Shown: positions 15,271-23,673, counted from the first letter of the stretch. The stretch: 64,000 nucleotides of DNA from a virus (IMGVR_UViG_3300041409_000610:62001-126000), one strand, 5' to 3'. Program-made: numbers and translations. The notes: generated by a model from the sequence alone, not told the origin.

Positions 15271-15656
15271 GCGAGGACTTCGAGGACCACCTGCGGATCT
15301 ACGTCCCCCAGGACCTGAGTCTCGACGCGGGTTGGGAGCTGGAGGCCCTGCTGAACACGGTCGAGCAGGCCATGCGATCGGCCGCGCGGAGCGGCGGGGA
15401 CGACGAGATCTACCAGATGATCGCCGAGGTTCCGGCTTCGCTGGCCCTCAGCGAGCTGAACCAGTTCTTCGAGGCGATCGCCACGGCCGCCCACGATTTC
15501 GAGGAGCGTTGGCCTGAACGCACCTGGAACGTCTTCGTCGCGGGTGGCGTACTGAGCGAGGAGCACTCCGTCGAGGCCGCCTTCAGCCGGGTCTGCGATG
15601 AGAACGAGCGGCTGCGTGAGCGCATCAGCGAGCTGGAGGCGGAGCGAGATGCCTGA
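15267..15656 (+). CDS. Hypothetical protein with C-terminal coiled coil, 129 aa
   Basis: ATG in ATGA overlap. Helical body and a coiled-coil end (ENERLRERISELEAERDA). Overlaps the next gene by 8 bases. Confidence 0.8.
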   Translation: MSEDFEDHLRIYVPQDLSLDAGWELEALLNTVEQAMRSAARSGGDDEIYQMIAEVPASLALSELNQFFEAIATAAHDFEERWPERTWNVFVAGGVLSEEHSVEAAFSRVCDENERLRERISELEAERDA

Positions 15657-16005
15657 GATGCCCGAGTTGTGGTGGTCGCCGAGCCGTGAGGTGATCTTTG
15701 AGCGGAGCAGTAAGTGGGGGCAGTACGTCCCCGCTATGGGACGTGGCTTCGCCGGTCGCATCCCCGAGAAGCTGCCCGAGGACGTCGTCCGGCTGATGCC
15801 GGTCGAGGACAACGGCCAGCACGTGATCAGCCTGGCCCCGGAGAGCTGGACGATCAAGCACCCGCTGGCCTGCCGCCCGAATCTGCGCGACTGCCCGATG
15901 ACTCGCGCGGCCACGATGCAGCTCCAGCACGCCGTGGTCGAGGGCGACTTCTACTGCCACCTCGACCAGCACGGCGTCTTCATGATCGGAGATGCGGTCT
16001 CATGA
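15649..16005 (+). CDS. Hypothetical protein, 118 aa
   Basis: ATG after GGAGGCGGAG, inside the previous gene's end. Beta-rich; ends with FYCHLDQHGVFMIGDAVS. No family recognised. Confidence 0.8.
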   Translation: MPEMPELWWSPSREVIFERSSKWGQYVPAMGRGFAGRIPEKLPEDVVRLMPVEDNGQHVISLAPESWTIKHPLACRPNLRDCPMTRAATMQLQHAVVEGDFYCHLDQHGVFMIGDAVS

Positions 16006-16415
16006 TCCGCCGGTTCGACGACATTTCCTGGCTGCCCCGCTGGGTCCATCGGGGCTACGCGCTGCTGCTCGGCTACTTCTGGCTGCCCTGCCCGCTGTGC
16101 GGCCGCTTCTCCGGCGGGCACGAGTGGGACGGCTTCAACCCGCGCGCGAACTTCCCGGTGCCCGGCGAGCCGGGTCACCACCAGGGCATCTGCCCGAGCT
16201 GCACCCGGCACAACGCCCTGGAGTGCAGCTGCACCCCGACCCAGAGCGACGCCTGGTGCCGGATGCACAGCCGCCGGGGCTGCTGCGGGGCCTGTGGCTG
16301 CCCGTGCGGCGGCAGCGGCGTGTCCGGCGAGGAGTGCACCGGTGGCTGGTGCTGGGACTGCCAGGGCACCTGTCACCCGCACCTCGGCCCCTGCTCGCCG
16401 GTGGTGGGCTCGTGA
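16002..16415 (+). CDS. Cys-rich protein, 137 aa
   Basis: ATG in overlap. About 20 Cys residues in pairs (CPLC, CPSC, CSC, CCGACGCPCG, CWDC), suggesting several zinc sites or a heavily cross-linked fold. N-terminal hydrophobic stretch ALLLGYFWLPC is too short for a clear membrane span. Function unknown. Confidence 0.8.
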   Translation: MIRRFDDISWLPRWVHRGYALLLGYFWLPCPLCGRFSGGHEWDGFNPRANFPVPGEPGHHQGICPSCTRHNALECSCTPTQSDAWCRMHSRRGCCGACGCPCGGSGVSGEECTGGWCWDCQGTCHPHLGPCSPVVGS

Positions 16416-16606
16416 TCGCGCTGGCCTGGGAGCTGAAGAAGTGCGACACCCCGGCTTGCCTCCGGCAGGTGCGGGTGGTCTACCAGCACTGCTGCACGCC
16501 CTGCGAAGTCGCGCACGAGGGCAAGTTCGAGATCCACGAGCACACGTCCCTCTGCGACTCGCGAGACGACGAGCGCGGTCCCTACGTCGATCCCTGGAGT
16601 CCCTGA
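16412..16606 (+). CDS. Small Cys/His protein, 64 aa
   Basis: GTG start in overlap. Cys at CDTPAC, CC-x2-C and one more near the end, with nearby His, giving a possible zinc site. Shares one base with the next gene. Confidence 0.75.
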   Translation: MIALAWELKKCDTPACLRQVRVVYQHCCTPCEVAHEGKFEIHEHTSLCDSRDDERGPYVDPWSP

Positions 16607-16833
16607 TGAGCATCGAGCTGGGTCCGGAGCACGTCCACGCGCTGAACAAGGCGCGTAACGCGGTGCTGGCCGACCAGCGCAAGTACGAGCGAGCGGCCGA
16701 GACCTACGGCAAGGCGGACCAGCTGCGCACCGTGAAGGCCATGTCCGACGAGGCCTGGGCCTGCCGTCAGGTCGCGCAGTATCTCGCCGAGCTGCGGGAC
16801 GCCGCGCGTGAGCGCGAGACCACGGAGGGCTGA
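16606..16833 (+). CDS. Helical protein, 75 aa
   Basis: ATG shares a base with the upstream stop. Almost entirely helical and charged; no motif. Three bases separate it from the membrane protein that follows. Confidence 0.75.
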   Translation: MSIELGPEHVHALNKARNAVLADQRKYERAAETYGKADQLRTVKAMSDEAWACRQVAQYLAELRDAARERETTEG

Positions 16834-16836
16834 CCC

Positions 16837-17541
16837 ATGGAACACACGGGACACCAGCTCTCCGGGTACGTGGTCGCGCTCGCCGTGGCCCCGGTGGTCC
16901 CGCACCCGGGTCCCGCCAACGCGGTGGTGACCCTGGTCTTCGTCGGGATCGTCGGGATCGGGGCCCTGCTGCCGGACCTGGACATGCCGAAGGCCAAGGC
17001 CGCGAAGCTGCTGGGACCGATCACCTGGATCCTGGCCTGGCTGATCAACAAGCTCTCGATCATCGTCTGGGAGGCGACCCGGACCCCCAAGGACCGGATG
17101 GGCCGATTCCCGGGTCACCGGACCCTGACCCACACGGCCGTCTGGGGCGTCCTGGTGGGTCTCGGGACCTACTTCGGGGTCTCGGCCAGTCCCGCGTCCG
17201 ACTGGGCCCTGTGGGCCTCGCTGGCCATGACCCTGGGCCACTTCGCGCACCTGTGGGGGGACAGCATCACGCTGAGCGGGATCCCGCTCTGGGCCCCCTT
17301 CGTCGAGCACAACGGCAAGCGCTGGTTCTCGGTCTGGACCTGCCCCGAGATCGCCCGCTTCCGCGTCGGCGGCCACCGCGAGAAGGGCCGGGTCAAGACC
17401 CTGTCCCGCTGGTCGTGGGTGAATCTCGGCGAGGGCGCCGTGACGATGGGCCTGGCCGTGGGGGTCGGCCTGCTGGGCACCGCCACGCTGATGACCGCCG
17501 GAAGGCCGTGGTGGGAGATCGTCCAGCTTCTGACCAATTGA
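16837..17541 (+). CDS. DUF457/YdjM-like membrane protein, 234 aa
   Basis: Several hydrophobic segments with the conserved-looking core GHRTLTHTAVWG (about 92-103) and GHFAHLWGDSIT (about 133-144), the His/Asp pattern of the DUF457 (YdjM) family of putative membrane-bound metal-dependent hydrolases. An HE/GP-DLD segment near the N-terminus (GALLPDLDMP) also fits. Substrate unknown. It could alter host membrane physiology. Confidence 0.85.
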   Translation: MEHTGHQLSGYVVALAVAPVVPHPGPANAVVTLVFVGIVGIGALLPDLDMPKAKAAKLLGPITWILAWLINKLSIIVWEATRTPKDRMGRFPGHRTLTHTAVWGVLVGLGTYFGVSASPASDWALWASLAMTLGHFAHLWGDSITLSGIPLWAPFVEHNGKRWFSVWTCPEIARFRVGGHREKGRVKTLSRWSWVNLGEGAVTMGLAVGVGLLGTATLMTAGRPWWEIVQLLTN

Positions 17542-17578
17542 CAGTTCCCGGACACCCGGGGGCTGAGAAGGGAGAGAG

Positions 17579-17929
17579 ATGGCAACCACGAAGGCCGAGG
17601 CGCCGCCCGCGATGGCGGAGGTTCTCGGCGCAGCGCAGGCGGCGAAGGAGCGGCTGGTGCGGATCATGCCGAACCCGGCGGCGCCGATCGAGACCGACAA
17701 GGACCGGTACCACGCGGCCCGGTACTGGGTGATCTCGGAACTGTGCCTCACGGGGGTCGACGGGACCGCGATCGAGGCTGCAGTACCGGCCGACGACTAC
17801 GGCTGGGCCCACACGGACCTGGCCCAGGAGGTCCTCGCGACGGCGTCGATGGACCTGAACCTCGACGGGACCGTGACCCAGGCGAGTCCCGAGCGGTTCC
17901 AGCTCCGCTGGGTCGGGACCATGCCGTGA
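17579..17929 (+). CDS. Hypothetical protein, 116 aa
   Basis: ATG after GGGAGAG. Helical N-terminus, then a mixed domain with many Asp. Overlaps the next gene by GTGA. No function recognised. Confidence 0.8.
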   Translation: MATTKAEAPPAMAEVLGAAQAAKERLVRIMPNPAAPIETDKDRYHAARYWVISELCLTGVDGTAIEAAVPADDYGWAHTDLAQEVLATASMDLNLDGTVTQASPERFQLRWVGTMP

Positions 17930-18264
17930 GCGCCGGTACTGGGACCGGACCCAACCTGGGTCTCGCGCCGAGCGTGGAACACCTCATCATGGAACTCGAC
18001 GCCGTGCGGGACACGACCCGGGACCAGAGCGACTCCGAGTGGTTGCAGGACGCTCTGTTCCACGTCACCTTCGAGCGGTACCGCGATCCCAGCGGGATCA
18101 TGGGCTGGGTCTGGGGACGCAAGGTCGACGCCTTCCTGTGCCAGCAGGCCGGTCCCGTGGTGACCCGGATCCTGACCGAGACCCACGCTCAGTACGGGAT
18201 CCCCGGTGCCGTGCTGGACTACGGCAACGGCCGCTGGCTGTTCCGCTGGGACGACCAGAGCTAG
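17926..18264 (+). CDS. Hypothetical protein, 112 aa
   Basis: GTG start in overlap. Contains FERYRDPSGIMGWVWGRKVD and ends with a beta-like YGNGRWLFRWDDQS. Last gene of the operon, followed by a terminator. Confidence 0.8.
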   Translation: MSAGTGTGPNLGLAPSVEHLIMELDAVRDTTRDQSDSEWLQDALFHVTFERYRDPSGIMGWVWGRKVDAFLCQQAGPVVTRILTETHAQYGIPGAVLDYGNGRWLFRWDDQS

Positions 18265-18280
18265 TCACGCTGCGTCGAGA

Positions 18281-18311
18281 AGAGCCCCCGGGAGACGGTG
18301 CCGGGGGCTCT
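18281..18311 (+). terminator. Terminator of the 14-18.3 kb operon
   Basis: An 11-bp GC-rich stem (18281-18291 with 18301-18311), 9-base loop, followed by TTTC. Directly after the stop at 18264. Confidence 0.85.
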
Positions 18312-18594
18312 TTCATGATCGCGACCCGGAGCGAGACGGGCCGAGACCCCCAGGATGGCCTCTGAGAGTTTCCGCAGGTCAGTGACCTGGGCATATTTGA
18401 TCAATCTCGTGTTCTCGCAGCGTCCGCGCCTGCGCGTGTTACGCATGACGTGAGACATGCGACGTGAGACGCGCAGCGCGCACGTAGCGTGTGCGCATGC
18501 AGTACGTACGTACGTGTTCGCAGGCGCGCGAGGCACGTTTGCGCAGGTCAGGCGCGTGTTAGGCTAAGATGTCCTTCTTCGCAGGGCGGACAGC
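18312..18594. other. Repeat-rich convergent gap; possible cis-acting DNA site
   Basis: No gene seen. It lies between the 3' ends of converging operons and between two strong hairpins. It holds GACCCGGA at 18323-18330, two copies of ACGTGAGAC near 18449-18473, GCGCGTGTTA near 18431 and 18551, GCAGGTCA near 18375 and 18543, and the run TACGTACGTACGT near 18504. Base composition is less GC-rich than its surroundings. Candidates are a TraB-type transfer site or a replication origin. Confidence 0.4.
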
Positions 18595-18632
18595 AGAAGG
18601 CCCCGGGTGGTCGAGCACACCCGGGGCCTTCT
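18595..18632 (-). terminator. Strong hairpin after the transfer-like operon
   Basis: A perfect 15-bp stem (18595-18609 with 18618-18632) and 8-base loop, 43 bases beyond the minus-strand stop at 18676. It would also stop + strand transcription. Confidence 0.8.
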
Positions 18633-18675
18633 GCACTCTAAGCCGCTCATGGGCCGTTGACCTGCGCAAACGGCC

Positions 18676-20733
18676 CTACTCCGCCATCGCCTCGCCCTGG
18701 ATGCTGGCGATCACCACCGGCCCCTCGATCTCCGTACGGGGCTCGGGCACCGGCGTGGTGGTCGTGACAGCGGCCGCCTTCCAGAAGCCCTCGCCGCCGC
18801 CGTTGCGGATGACCAGCTCGCCCTTCTCCAGCTTCTCCAGGTGCCGGTAGATCGTCGCCCGGCTGGTACCGGGCCCGGACCCGCCGGTCTCCTCCTTGGC
18901 CCGGGTCAGGACGTCGGAGATGGTCTCCACCTTCGCCCCGTCCTTGGCCTCGACCCGGAGGTACTCCAGGACCGCGTACTCGGGACCGAAGGTCTCCTCC
19001 GCGATGACTTCACCCTCGACGGTCTCGGGCTCGACCTCGCCGGTGAGGATGGCCCACGCGGTCGGTTCCAGATAGACCTCGCGGTACCCCTTCGGCGCCA
19101 CCTTCTTGACGAGGTCCCGGCGGTCCTTGTTCTCGACCCAGTACCCCTTGCCCGGGTCCGGAGTCCCGTGCTCGTCGTCCTTCAGGAGGAACTGGCCGTC
19201 CCGTAGGTTCGTCGAGTTCCAGCCCCGGTGCATGTCGTTCTGCCAGAGGTTCTTCGACTGCTGCGGGTCCAGGCTCAGACCCACGATCGCGCGCAGCTGG
19301 GCCTGCATCTCCTTCGAGCCCAGGTCCGCCTTGGTCCCGTTCTGAGAGGCGATGACGATCCGGACCCCGCACTTGCGCGCCTTCTTCGCGATGCGCGACA
19401 GCAGGGCGATGACGTAGGCCAGGTAGTTGCCGTCGGCCTTGCCGTCTTCGTTGTACTTCGTGGTCGCCTTCGCCTCGGCCAGCAGGTCCGGGAACTCGTC
19501 GATCACCAGGATCAGCCACGGGGTCTTACGCGAGGGCTCGAAGCTGTCCTCGGCGTCATCGTCGTCTTCCGAGGCCAGACCCAGCCGGGCCTCCCGGTCC
19601 CGGATCACGCCGAAGACGCGCTCCAGGATGATGATCGCCGCGTCGATCTCCTCGGCGAGCGGGAGCGCCAGGGTCTTGCGCCAGACGCCCAGGGTCGCCC
19701 CGGCGGCCATGTCGATGCCGACCACCACGACGTCGCAGAAGCTGACCAGCCACGTCATCAGTGAGTGCAGCCAGCCCGACTTGCCCGAGCCGGACGCGCC
19801 GACGACGAGCGTGTGCTGGAGCTGGTACATGATGCGTTCGCCGTGGGCGTACAGACCCATGGCGAAGCGCTTGCCCATCGACTTCAGGCTGGTCTCGCCC
19901 GGCTTGACGTCGCCGGTGAAGACCGGGTGCGCGATCTTGCCGCTCCAGGGGTCCTTCGGCAGGAACGTGATCATCACATTGCGAGCCTGATCCTCGTCCG
20001 GCGCGATGAACACCGACTGCGGCCGCATGCCGAAGAAGCTCGCCAGCGCGTCACGTAGGTGCGCCACCGAGTCCACGGTGTGGCCCTCGCCGAGCCGGAT
20101 CTTCAGCTTCGAGGTCTTCCCGTACGCCCGCGCGTCGACCACCTTCGAGTTGACCAGCGGCACGAGCCGGGGCGGGCAGGTCGTCTTGTCGGACAGCTTC
20201 GGCCACTTCTTCGCGAATCGGTCGGCGCGCCCGGCGACCCGCACCCGGCGGTGGTACCACCAGGCGCCGCCGAAGCCCGCCACGCCGAGCTGCCACATCC
20301 AGCCCGAGAACGAGCTGGAGCCGTCCACGATCCGCAGGACCATGTAGGTGCCGATGTAGGTCGTCAAGGTGCCGAAGTAGACCCGCTCCACGAGCCGGTC
20401 CAGCACCCCGTCCTTGCCCTTGTCGAGCCCGCTGGGCACCAACGCCATCGCCACCCGGGACCAGCGGTCCGACAGCTTCGGCCCGAAGATCGCCAGCAGC
20501 AGGCCGCCGACCGGCACGGTCAGCACGACCGGCCACCACTGCGGGATCTGCCAGCGCCAGATGACGCAGGTGAGGAAGATCAGGAACCCGAACCACAGCG
20601 GGGTGAGCGCGCGCCGCCAGCGGAACATCAGCCTGCGGCCGCGCTTCCACCCCCGCCCGATCCCCTCGGCAACGAGGACTCCGCCCGCCGTGCCGAGGAT
20701 CTCCTTCACCACCCCCTTTGACTCTCCGCTCAC
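18676..20733 (-). CDS. TraB/FtsK-like DNA translocase, 685 aa
   Basis: FtsK/SpoIIIE-type motor ATPase. N-terminal hydrophobic segments (about 30-75, with two more near 120-160) anchor it; the motor has Walker A GASGSGKS (Lys318) and Walker B LILVIDEF (Asp412-Glu413), plus an ASQ sensor-like IVIASQNG. The C-terminus is a winged-helix-like domain (SRATIYRHLEKLEKGELV), like the gamma domain of FtsK and the DNA-recognition domain of Streptomyces plasmid TraB. The GTG at 20733 has GGAGGAG; the frame extending to 21378 lies in the upstream gene. Next to a SpdB-like gene, it looks like a conjugative-plasmid module rather than a packaging motor. Confidence 0.9.
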   Translation of the reverse strand: MSGESKGVVKEILGTAGGVLVAEGIGRGWKRGRRLMFRWRRALTPLWFGFLIFLTCVIWRWQIPQWWPVVLTVPVGGLLLAIFGPKLSDRWSRVAMALVPSGLDKGKDGVLDRLVERVYFGTLTTYIGTYMVLRIVDGSSSFSGWMWQLGVAGFGGAWWYHRRVRVAGRADRFAKKWPKLSDKTTCPPRLVPLVNSKVVDARAYGKTSKLKIRLGEGHTVDSVAHLRDALASFFGMRPQSVFIAPDEDQARNVMITFLPKDPWSGKIAHPVFTGDVKPGETSLKSMGKRFAMGLYAHGERIMYQLQHTLVVGASGSGKSGWLHSLMTWLVSFCDVVVVGIDMAAGATLGVWRKTLALPLAEEIDAAIIILERVFGVIRDREARLGLASEDDDDAEDSFEPSRKTPWLILVIDEFPDLLAEAKATTKYNEDGKADGNYLAYVIALLSRIAKKARKCGVRIVIASQNGTKADLGSKEMQAQLRAIVGLSLDPQQSKNLWQNDMHRGWNSTNLRDGQFLLKDDEHGTPDPGKGYWVENKDRRDLVKKVAPKGYREVYLEPTAWAILTGEVEPETVEGEVIAEETFGPEYAVLEYLRVEAKDGAKVETISDVLTRAKEETGGSGPGTSRATIYRHLEKLEKGELVIRNGGGEGFWKAAAVTTTTPVPEPRTEIEGPVVIASIQGEAMAE

Positions 20734-21536
20734 GACTCCTCCTTCTTCAGCAGCTCGGTGATCTGGGCCCAGCGCGGCGCGCCGATGCCGAATCGCGTCA
20801 TCACGCCACGCTTGGTGAGGTCCGGGCTCTCCCGGCGCTCGATCTCCGCGCGCAGCACGGCGGCGATCTCCTCGTCGCTCTTGCCCGACGTCCGGCGCGC
20901 GGGCGCCTTCGGGCCGCTCTTCAGCGCGGTCGACACCCGGTGGCCGTTGGTGCGCTGCACCGGGACGTCGTGCTCCAGGTCGGCCAGGGTCAGCGACTCC
21001 TCGGCAGGCGAGGGCTTGCCCAGACCGACGATGTTCGACTCGTTCACCGGCCGCAGCATCGACTTCGGGGCCTTGGGGGTGACGTCCTGCTCCGGCTCGT
21101 CCTTGCCCGCGAGCAGCTTGCGCAGCGTGCCCGGCTTGGCCAGCATCGCCACACCGCAGATGACCATCAGGCCGTCGATCACCAGCGGGCCGACGCCCTG
21201 ACTCAGCCACTCGTAACCCCACGAGGCCAGCACGTGGTTGATGTGCTGGTAGGAGATGACGAACGCGCCGCTGGCCACGATGCTCAGGCCGCCGAAGCGC
21301 GCGACGCTCCACCAGAGGCCCTTGGGCCAGGCGACCCGGGCGAGCACCTCGATCGAGAGCAGCAGAGCCAGCGGCCACACGGCCGAGCCCAGCTGGGTGT
21401 CAATGCGGGGCGCCCAGTCCGGCGCGGCGTGATCCGGCGGGATCCGGGCGGCCAGCACGTTCGCGGCGACCGACACCGCCGTGCCGAAGATGAAGCCCGC
21501 CCAGGACACGAGCTTGCCGCCATCGGGCAGCTTCAC
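20730..21536 (-). CDS. DUF2637/SpdB-like membrane protein, 268 aa
   Basis: Four hydrophobic segments in the first 150 residues with the DUF2637 pattern SVAANV, LLLSIEVLAR, SYQHINHVL and VIDGLMVICG; then a long hydrophilic tail that ends in a helical domain. DUF2637 proteins occur in Streptomyces plasmids beside traB and are linked to intramycelial plasmid spread. GTG at 21536 follows GAGGAGG; it overlaps the translocase start by GTGA. Confidence 0.85.
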   Translation of the reverse strand: MKLPDGGKLVSWAGFIFGTAVSVAANVLAARIPPDHAAPDWAPRIDTQLGSAVWPLALLLSIEVLARVAWPKGLWWSVARFGGLSIVASGAFVISYQHINHVLASWGYEWLSQGVGPLVIDGLMVICGVAMLAKPGTLRKLLAGKDEPEQDVTPKAPKSMLRPVNESNIVGLGKPSPAEESLTLADLEHDVPVQRTNGHRVSTALKSGPKAPARRTSGKSDEEIAAVLRAEIERRESPDLTKRGVMTRFGIGAPRWAQITELLKKEES

Positions 21537-21802
21537 AGGATCCCTCCTCGCTCGATCGTTCCGCCGCCGTCTCGCCAGGTCCGGTCCCGACGGCGCTTCT
21601 CCAGCCACGTCCGCACGAACATCCAGGTCACGTAGGCGCAGATCAGCATGATCAGCAGCATCCAGTTCCCGGTCGCTGCCAGTCCGACCCCGGCGCCGAG
21701 CGCGCCGATGACGACCTTGGTCCGCAGGCGCATGCCCTCACGGACCTCGGTCACCTCGCCCTCGTAGCTCGGGGTCTCGTCACGCTCGGAGTCGTAAGTC
21801 AT
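21533..21802 (-). CDS. Small membrane protein of the transfer-like operon, 89 aa
   Basis: Two adjacent hydrophobic segments (about 25-65) with an acidic N-terminus and a very basic C-terminus. A -10-like TATCCT lies only a few bases before the ATG at 21802 and no clear ribosome site is seen, so the mRNA may be leaderless. Overlaps the DUF2637 gene. First gene of the operon. Confidence 0.75.
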   Translation of the reverse strand: MTYDSERDETPSYEGEVTEVREGMRLRTKVVIGALGAGVGLAATGNWMLLIMLICAYVTWMFVRTWLEKRRRDRTWRDGGGTIERGGIL

Positions 21803-21817
21803 GACCGTAGGATACTC

Positions 21818-21836
21818 ACCCCGTAGGCTACGGGGT
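21818..21836. promoter_or_regulatory. Divergent-promoter palindrome at the head of the transfer-like operon
   Basis: A 19-bp dyad with 9-bp arms (ACCCCGTAG, centre G, CTACGGGGT) in the 80-base gap between divergent genes. On the minus strand it fills the spacer between TTACCC and TATCCT. Different from the shared dyad, so a separate repressor is likely, as with Kor-type control of plasmid tra genes. Confidence 0.6.
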
Positions 21837-21882
21837 AACATACCCTGCGAGAACGCAATCCTGAACCACCCCTGGAGGGATC

Positions 21883-22326
21883 ATGGCCAAGCCGAAGAAG
21901 CGGCCGAAGAAGAAGGGCCCGAGCATCCTGGCGCAGATGGCCAAGGAGTTCTGGCGGATCTTCGACGGGTCCGCCGAGTTCGTCGCCAAGCACACCGGCC
22001 CCAAGGCCGCGAACCAGCGGCGCGCGAGTCTGGAGTGGACCTCCAAGGCGCAGGGCAACGGCGAGCGCCTGCCCTTGCAGCCCCGGGACGTGACCTGGAA
22101 CCACCAGACCCAGAAGGACAAGGAGATCTGGCGGGTGACCTTCATGGACGGCTACGTCACGACCTTTGTCACCTGGCCGCCGCGCGATCATGTCGAGGCG
22201 GTGAAGCTGGCCAAGGAGCACGTGGAGAAGCTCTACGGCGCCTACACGTTGAGTTGGGAGGTGGCCACCGTGGAACGTGTCGGCATGGCCGTCGAGGACG
22301 AGCTGACCGAGGACGCCAAGGCGTGA
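21883..22326 (+). CDS. Hypothetical basic protein, 147 aa
   Basis: ATG after CTGGAGG. Lys-rich N-terminus (KPKKRPKKKGP), then beta-rich segments and a helix. Divergent from the transfer-like operon and possibly controlled by the same palindrome. Function unknown. Confidence 0.8.
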   Translation: MAKPKKRPKKKGPSILAQMAKEFWRIFDGSAEFVAKHTGPKAANQRRASLEWTSKAQGNGERLPLQPRDVTWNHQTQKDKEIWRVTFMDGYVTTFVTWPPRDHVEAVKLAKEHVEKLYGAYTLSWEVATVERVGMAVEDELTEDAKA

Positions 22327-22751
22327 CGATCGAACGCATCGGCCGGTACGCACGCGGCTATGCGCAGGTGGCCCGAATTCAGGCCACGTTCTCGAAGATC
22401 CTGGCTCAGCACGGCATCGACCCGGCGCAGGAGACCTTCGAGGCGGACATCCTGCTCGACGCGGAAGTGAACCGGCTCGCCAGCAAGCGCGCGGAGAGCG
22501 ACGGAGTGGACTACGCCGCCGTCGCTCGCGCCTTGCTGTTCGCGGCCGCCGCCGAGGCTCGGCCGGACCCGCAGTACGACCCCGCGCGGCGCCCGCCGTT
22601 CCGCGCCAAGACGCCCCGCGCCCGGCTGCGCTTCATCGTGCCGCGCGCACCGTACGACGAGGCGAAGGCGGCCATCCTGGCCAGCCGTCACAGCGTCTCG
22701 CACGCGCTGGAGGACCAGCTGCGCATCTACGCCGAGAAGGGATTCGGATGA
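22323..22751 (+). CDS. Possible ribbon-helix-helix-type protein, 142 aa
   Basis: GTG in overlap. The C-terminal 40 residues (ARLRFIVPRAPYDEAKAAIL, then SVSHALEDQLRIYAEKG) resemble a ribbon-helix-helix DNA-binding motif; the N-terminus is helical. Its position next to the divergent palindrome makes it a candidate regulator, by context only. Confidence 0.75.
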   Translation: MTIERIGRYARGYAQVARIQATFSKILAQHGIDPAQETFEADILLDAEVNRLASKRAESDGVDYAAVARALLFAAAAEARPDPQYDPARRPPFRAKTPRARLRFIVPRAPYDEAKAAILASRHSVSHALEDQLRIYAEKGFG

Positions 22752-23317
22752 TCGACTTGAAGGAAGCCTGGGCAGACGTCAAGTATCGCTGGGGGCAGTA
22801 CCGCGACTGGCGTCAAGCTCAGAGCCTCGACGATCTGGCCCTGCGCAGCGCCAAGTGGGCCAGAGGTGAGCTGGGCTCGCACCCGAGTGGCTACGACGTG
22901 CCGGACCCCGAGACCGTGCCGCTGCTGTCCATGCTCGCGCGAGTGAACACCGCCGGGTTCTTCACCCACCAGAGTCAGCCCGGCGGCCGGTGGGAGATCA
23001 ACGGTGTGGTGGTCGAACAGCGCGCGTACGTCAGCGGCTACCTGGCCCGGGTCGACATGCTGGAGTTCCGGCGTCACCTGGAGGGCGCCGGGATGCTCGT
23101 GCTGGATAGCCTGCTCCACGACGAGCCACTGTCCAAGGAGGACGGTGTGGTGGTCACCGGCGGCCGGTGGACCACTGACAACTGCCTCCCCTACATCTCC
23201 TCGGCCGCTCAGCACGACCTGGACAACGCGGCGAACCTGGACGTCATCGACACGGTCTGGTGCCGCGAGCGGGCTCTGTGGGATGTCCTTGAGGGCTGGG
23301 CGGCCAGCCGTGGCTGA
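22748..23317 (+). CDS. DUF6919-like protein, 189 aa
   Basis: ATG in overlap. Residues about 8-85 (WADVKYRWGQYRDWRQ, PSGYDVPDPETVPLL, NTAGFFTHQSQPG) match the layout of a family seen in Streptomyces, which I recall as DUF6919. No known activity. Confidence 0.8.
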   Translation: MIDLKEAWADVKYRWGQYRDWRQAQSLDDLALRSAKWARGELGSHPSGYDVPDPETVPLLSMLARVNTAGFFTHQSQPGGRWEINGVVVEQRAYVSGYLARVDMLEFRRHLEGAGMLVLDSLLHDEPLSKEDGVVVTGGRWTTDNCLPYISSAAQHDLDNAANLDVIDTVWCRERALWDVLEGWAASRG

Positions 23318-23501
23318 GGTCACCGAGCACGCCATCGTGATGTCCGGAGGCTCGATGGCGGTCCGGCCGAACGATCCGGAGGTGGAGCAGGTCTACCCGC
23401 TCACGGAGTGGATCACGCACAAGCAGCGGGACGGCGGCAGGGTGTACCAGCGCCGCATCATCATCGTCGAGGACTGGATCGAGGTGCCTCCTCGTGCGTG
23501 A
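23310..23501 (+). CDS. Hypothetical protein, 63 aa
   Basis: GTG inside the end of the previous gene, 8-base overlap. Beta-rich, ending RIIIVEDWIEVPPRA. Overlaps the next gene. Confidence 0.75.
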   Translation: MAEVTEHAIVMSGGSMAVRPNDPEVEQVYPLTEWITHKQRDGGRVYQRRIIIVEDWIEVPPRA

Positions 23502-23673
23502 ACCGGACATCGGCACCGAGGTGGCGGGTATCGTGCCGGAGACCGGCGACCGGGTGGAGGGCACCTACCTGGGCAGCTTCTCCCACGGCCGCCACGGCAT
23601 CGACATGGCCGCACTCATCGTGGACGGCAAGCGCGTGGCGGTGGAGTACGACTCTCTGGAGCTGTCGAGTTGA
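23494..23673 (+). CDS. Small beta-rich protein, 59 aa
   Basis: GTG start overlapping the previous gene by 8 bases. Pattern of short strands (EVAGIVPETG, VEGTYLGSF, ALIVDGKRVAVEYD) suggests a small barrel. Its TGA stop is part of the -35 of promoter site 6. Confidence 0.75.
   Translation: MREPDIGTEVAGIVPETGDRVEGTYLGSFSHGRHGIDMAALIVDGKRVAVEYDSLELSS

Noticed and set aside
17076-18959. GACCCGGA copies as a proven TraB recognition cluster
   Set aside because: The same 8-mer occurs elsewhere in coding sequence (27014, 56695, 57935) and several hits expected by chance at this GC content; kept only as a lead.
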